7,714 nucleotides of DNA from Spirochaetaceae bacterium (GTDB taxonomy: Bacteria; Spirochaetota; Spirochaetia; DSM-27196; SKKC01). The stretch is from the NCBI GenBank assembly GCA_003554375.1, contig PWGF01000516.1:1-7714 (forward strand). The letters are read 5' to 3'. A program made the translations under genes and the position numbers. Position 1 is the stretch's first letter; each line of letters opens with the position of its first letter. The notes under the pieces are model-generated. The model searched no databases and had not been told where the DNA came from. It saw only the letters and a program-made list of their open reading frames with translations. Below, in pieces: positions 5,985 to 7,714 of the stretch.

Positions 5985-6029
5985 ATGAGCTCGGTACCCG
6001 GCAAACGGAGCGGGCCCGGTACCGCTCAT
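5985..6029. repeat. Two-part inverted repeat between fabF and the ChaN-like gene
   Basis: ATGAGC (5985-5990) mirrors GCTCAT (6024-6029), and inside them the palindromic GGTACC (5993-5998) mirrors GGTACC (6018-6023). The result is 12 paired bases with a 2-nt bulge around a 19-nt centre. It lies in the divergent promoter region, upstream of both genes. It suits a shared operator or a leader hairpin of the ChaN-like gene. Confidence 0.4.
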
Positions 6030-6074
6030 CCCGGTCGGCCACGCTGCAATCGGACACTGCGGCTTCGGCCGGAG

Positions 6075-6104
6075 GTGACGGAACCGGACTCCTCGGTGTA
6101 TCCT
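6075..6104 (+). promoter_or_regulatory. Possible promoter directly abutting the ChaN-like start codon
   Basis: GTGACG (6075-6080) and TATCCT (6099-6104) are separated by 18 bp, and each matches 4 of 6 consensus positions. The -10-like element ends 6 bp before ATG 6111, so transcription would start at or next to the start codon and give a leaderless mRNA. This agrees with the lack of a Shine-Dalgarno sequence before 6111, but both hexamers are only moderate matches. Confidence 0.22.
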
Positions 6105-6110
6105 CCGGGT

Positions 6111-7397
6111 ATGAGCCAGGCAAGCGCGCAACGGGCACGGATGAGTGGTCGGTCACGGAAGATACTGTTCATCGGCATTGTTGTCGCGGGCTTTCTGCTT
6201 CTCGACCCGTTCGGGCTCTTCTCCGACCGGGGTCCGAGGCGGCCGGGAATGTCACGGCAGGAGATCGCGCCTTACGTCGCGCACGCCGAGGAAGCAGCCC
6301 GTCCGGCCGACGATTTCGTGCTCGACTACGCCCGGAAGCATCAAGTCGTCTTCCTCGGAACGCTCGGCCACATTCGTCAGCATGTGGAGTTTCTGATCGA
6401 GCTCGCGCCGCAGCTACCGGCTGCCGGCGTTGACGCGATTGCCATCAATCTGGTTCGCGCCAAGGACCAAGAGGAGCTCAATAGCCTCATCGGCGCCGGC
6501 AGTAAGGTGGAACCTGATGGACGGGACGGGCACACGGAGGCCGAGCTCCAGACCGAATTCGACGAAGCCACCGCACGACGTCTGCTGTTTCAGCAGAATG
6601 TGTTTCAGGGATACCGGGAATACCTCGAATTACTCGAGGCGGTGTGGCGACACAATCGCGATTCCGCGCCCGGGGATGCGCTCGAACTGATTGCACTCTC
6701 CCCGGAGTTCCGCTACGAGCATATCCGGACACAGGAGGACACCCAGGACCCTGCAGTGTATCGCAAGGTTCTTCCGGACGGAGCTCCGGACGACTTCATG
6801 TACGAGGTTCTGCGGGCTCAAGCCATCGAGCGCGACCGCCGCGTCGTCGCTTTTCTGACATTCCCCCATGCCTTCACTCGCTTTCGAAGCCCCGCCCTCG
6901 CGGACGAAATGCAGCGACTCGGCTTCGATACCGAGCTGAGCGTAGGGAACCAAATCTACCGGGAGATCGGGGACCGAACGGCCACGCTCTTCCTGCACGG
7001 TCCGTGGCCGGACGAACGGTTGCCTTCCAACATGAACTACGGCGCCGAAGGCAGGCTGGACGCTATTCTCGATCATTTGCCACCCGAAGAGCGCGCAGCC
7101 GGGTTCACCATACCCGGCACGCCCCTGGCCGAGCTACCGATCGAGACCGGCCAGTATGCGGAGGGGTACGACGCGCTTACGCTCGGCGACCTGACCGACG
7201 GCTATGTCTTCCTGGAGAGCCTTGCCGGATACCGTGGGCTGCGTGTTCTCCCCGACTTCATCAACGAGGAAAACGTGGAGGAGGCGCGCGAACGTTTCCC
7301 CGGCCCCCATCCGGGCGACCGCAGTGCGGACGAGCTCCAGGAGTTCTTCCGCGGCGAAGCACGAGCCTTCGATCAGTCGCTCACAAGCTTCGACTGA
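6111..7397 (+). CDS. Membrane-anchored ChaN/Tiki/EreA-like superfamily protein, function unknown
   Basis: Starting at ATG 6111 the protein has 428 residues. A basic N-terminus precedes one hydrophobic segment (about 18-37), probably a signal anchor that places the rest outside the inner membrane; it has no lipobox. The body resembles the ChaN/Tiki/erythromycin-esterase-like fold: VVFLGTLGH at 79-87, a strand GVDAIAIN ending at 113, then the helical YREYLELLEAVWRHN (168-182). RRVVAFLTFPHAFTRF with His253 lies at 243-258, and IYREIGDRTATLFLHGPW at 282-299. In relatives as I remember them, the first motif reads G-E-x-H and the second strand ends in Glu; here these are Thr84 and Asn113. Family members bind haem or act as hydrolases or proteases, so no activity is assigned. 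ATG 6141 is an alternative start; neither start has a good ribosome site. The open frame extends upstream to 5712 but overlaps fabF without family support. Confidence 0.75.
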   Translation: MSQASAQRARMSGRSRKILFIGIVVAGFLLLDPFGLFSDRGPRRPGMSRQEIAPYVAHAEEAARPADDFVLDYARKHQVVFLGTLGHIRQHVEFLIELAPQLPAAGVDAIAINLVRAKDQEELNSLIGAGSKVEPDGRDGHTEAELQTEFDEATARRLLFQQNVFQGYREYLELLEAVWRHNRDSAPGDALELIALSPEFRYEHIRTQEDTQDPAVYRKVLPDGAPDDFMYEVLRAQAIERDRRVVAFLTFPHAFTRFRSPALADEMQRLGFDTELSVGNQIYREIGDRTATLFLHGPWPDERLPSNMNYGAEGRLDAILDHLPPEERAAGFTIPGTPLAELPIETGQYAEGYDALTLGDLTDGYVFLESLAGYRGLRVLPDFINEENVEEARERFPGPHPGDRSADELQEFFRGEARAFDQSLTSFD

Positions 7398-7457
7398 AGC
7401 GCGGAGTTTGAGGCGAGTATTGTTGGTCCCAGCGCTCGCGGCAGCGGCGGCGTGGGC

Positions 7458-7486
7458 TTGACCGGCTCAGGTGGCCGGGCTACAGT
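7458..7486 (+). promoter_or_regulatory. Sigma70-type promoter candidate for fabH
   Basis: TTGACC (7458-7463, 5 of 6 consensus positions) and TACAGT (7481-7486, 4 of 6) are separated by exactly 17 bp. Transcription would start near 7493, about 97 nt before the fabH start codon. This suggests fabH is expressed independently of the ChaN-like gene upstream. Confidence 0.5.
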
Positions 7487-7500
7487 TGGCCTCGCCCGGC
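7474..7500. repeat. 7-bp inverted repeat spanning the fabH promoter
   Basis: GCCGGGC (7474-7480) mirrors GCCCGGC (7494-7500) with 13 bp between. The repeat encloses the -10 candidate and the predicted start, a position suited to a repressor. It could equally be a terminator-type hairpin for the ChaN-like gene ending at 7397, though no T-run follows. Confidence 0.35.
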
Positions 7501-7575
7501 GCAAGTGCCCGCCTGGAAAGCAGCCCCGTGGCGGCCTTCGGAAGTCGGTAGGCGCCAACACACAATCCATAGCCC

Positions 7576-7582
7576 AAAGGAG
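7576..7582 (+). promoter_or_regulatory. Ribosome binding site that decides the fabH start
   Basis: AAAGGAG ends 7 nt before TTG 7590, the ideal distance. The in-frame GTG at 7599 would be 16 nt away, too far, and no in-frame ATG exists between this site and the end of the window. The TTG is therefore preferred. Confidence 0.7.
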
Positions 7583-7589
7583 CGGCACT

Positions 7590-7714
7590 TTGCACTCAGT
7601 GAGCTCACAGAATCCCGTTATCCGTTCGCACGGAGCGTACGTGCCCGAGCGACGCGTGTCCAACGACGAGCTGGCCCAGATCGTCGACACCTCCGACGAA
7701 TGGATCTACTCCCA
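7590..7714 (+). CDS. fabH: Beta-ketoacyl-[acyl-carrier-protein] synthase III (FabH), N-terminal part
   Basis: The frame from TTG 7590 runs off the window after 41 complete codons; family members have about 320-330. FabH joins acetyl-CoA to malonyl-ACP and so starts type II fatty-acid synthesis in the cytosol. The visible part contains GAYVPERRVSNDELAQIV followed by DTSDEWIYS, the N-terminal signature of FabH (usually continued by a TGI motif). The catalytic Cys-His-Asn lies beyond the window. The N-terminus carries about 11 residues before the conserved block, slightly longer than usual; GTG 7599 would shorten it but has poor ribosome-site spacing. A candidate promoter sits at 7458-7486. Together with fabF on the opposite strand it forms a loose fatty-acid synthesis neighbourhood. 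Confidence 0.92.
   Translation, partial: MHSVSSQNPVIRSHGAYVPERRVSNDELAQIVDTSDEWIYS

Noticed and set aside
5712..6110. In-frame upstream extension of the ChaN-like gene (133 codons).
   Set aside because: It overlaps fabF on the other strand, has no family similarity, and the hydrophobic anchor that normally begins such proteins lies after ATG 6111.
5850..6131. In-frame upstream extension of fabF (94 codons).
   Set aside because: The family begins at MERQRVVVTGLG, directly after a good Shine-Dalgarno sequence; the extension is Arg/Pro-rich with no similarity.
1..7714. Signs of a mobile element, prophage, defence system, CRISPR array or secondary-metabolite cluster.
   Set aside because: No transposase, integrase, terminal repeats, spaced direct repeats, tRNA-adjacent att site or modular synthase beyond single-domain FabF/FabH was seen on either strand.

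Overview
This 7.7-kb, GC-rich bacterial chromosomal window holds ordinary housekeeping genes. I see no rRNA, tRNA, insertion sequence, phage gene, CRISPR array or toxin/defence module. The best lineage clue is the small basic Cys/His protein at 525-1085. Its conserved core (CPVCGGEI, PAHLEC, GRFGVI) resembles a hypothetical family I associate with Spirochaetes. A free-living, possibly salt- or alkali-tolerant spirochaete of fairly high GC is my tentative guess (about 50%). The acid-rich, D/E-heavy proteins are compatible with that but do not prove it.

Layout, left to right. (1) 1-381 (+) is the C-terminal third of a class I, DhnA/FbaB-type fructose-bisphosphate aldolase. (2) A minus-strand pair reads 1889->1128 (HAD phosphatase of the beta-phosphoglucomutase type) then 1085->525 (basic Cys/His protein), with a 42-bp gap that suggests one operon. 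It converges on the aldolase gene across a hairpin at 421-448. (3) 1890-2419 is a 530-bp non-coding divergent region. It contains the best sigma70-type promoter of the window (TTGACA-N17-TATTGT, 2105-2133, + strand), followed by about 280 nt of hairpin-rich leader up to ftsH. (4) 2420-4447 (+) is a complete ftsH, the membrane AAA+ zinc protease. (5) ftsH converges on fabF (beta-ketoacyl-ACP synthase II, minus, 4602-5849) across a 154-bp stretch of GC-rich hairpins. (6) Divergent from fabF is a membrane-anchored protein (6111-7397, +) that I assign tentatively to the ChaN/Tiki/EreA-like superfamily. (7) The window ends in the first 41 codons of fabH (beta-ketoacyl-ACP synthase III, + from 7590). 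It has a TTG start, a very good ribosome site and its own candidate promoter.

Functionally, fabF and fabH supply elongation and initiation condensing enzymes of type II fatty-acid synthesis. They lie on opposite strands on either side of the ChaN-like gene rather than in one fab operon. FtsH is the membrane quality-control protease. The aldolase and the HAD phosphatase belong to central or storage sugar-phosphate metabolism. The features most worth a second look are the structured ftsH leader, the ChaN-like protein with altered motif residues, and the lineage-restricted Cys/His protein. I found no convincing previously undescribed multi-gene system.
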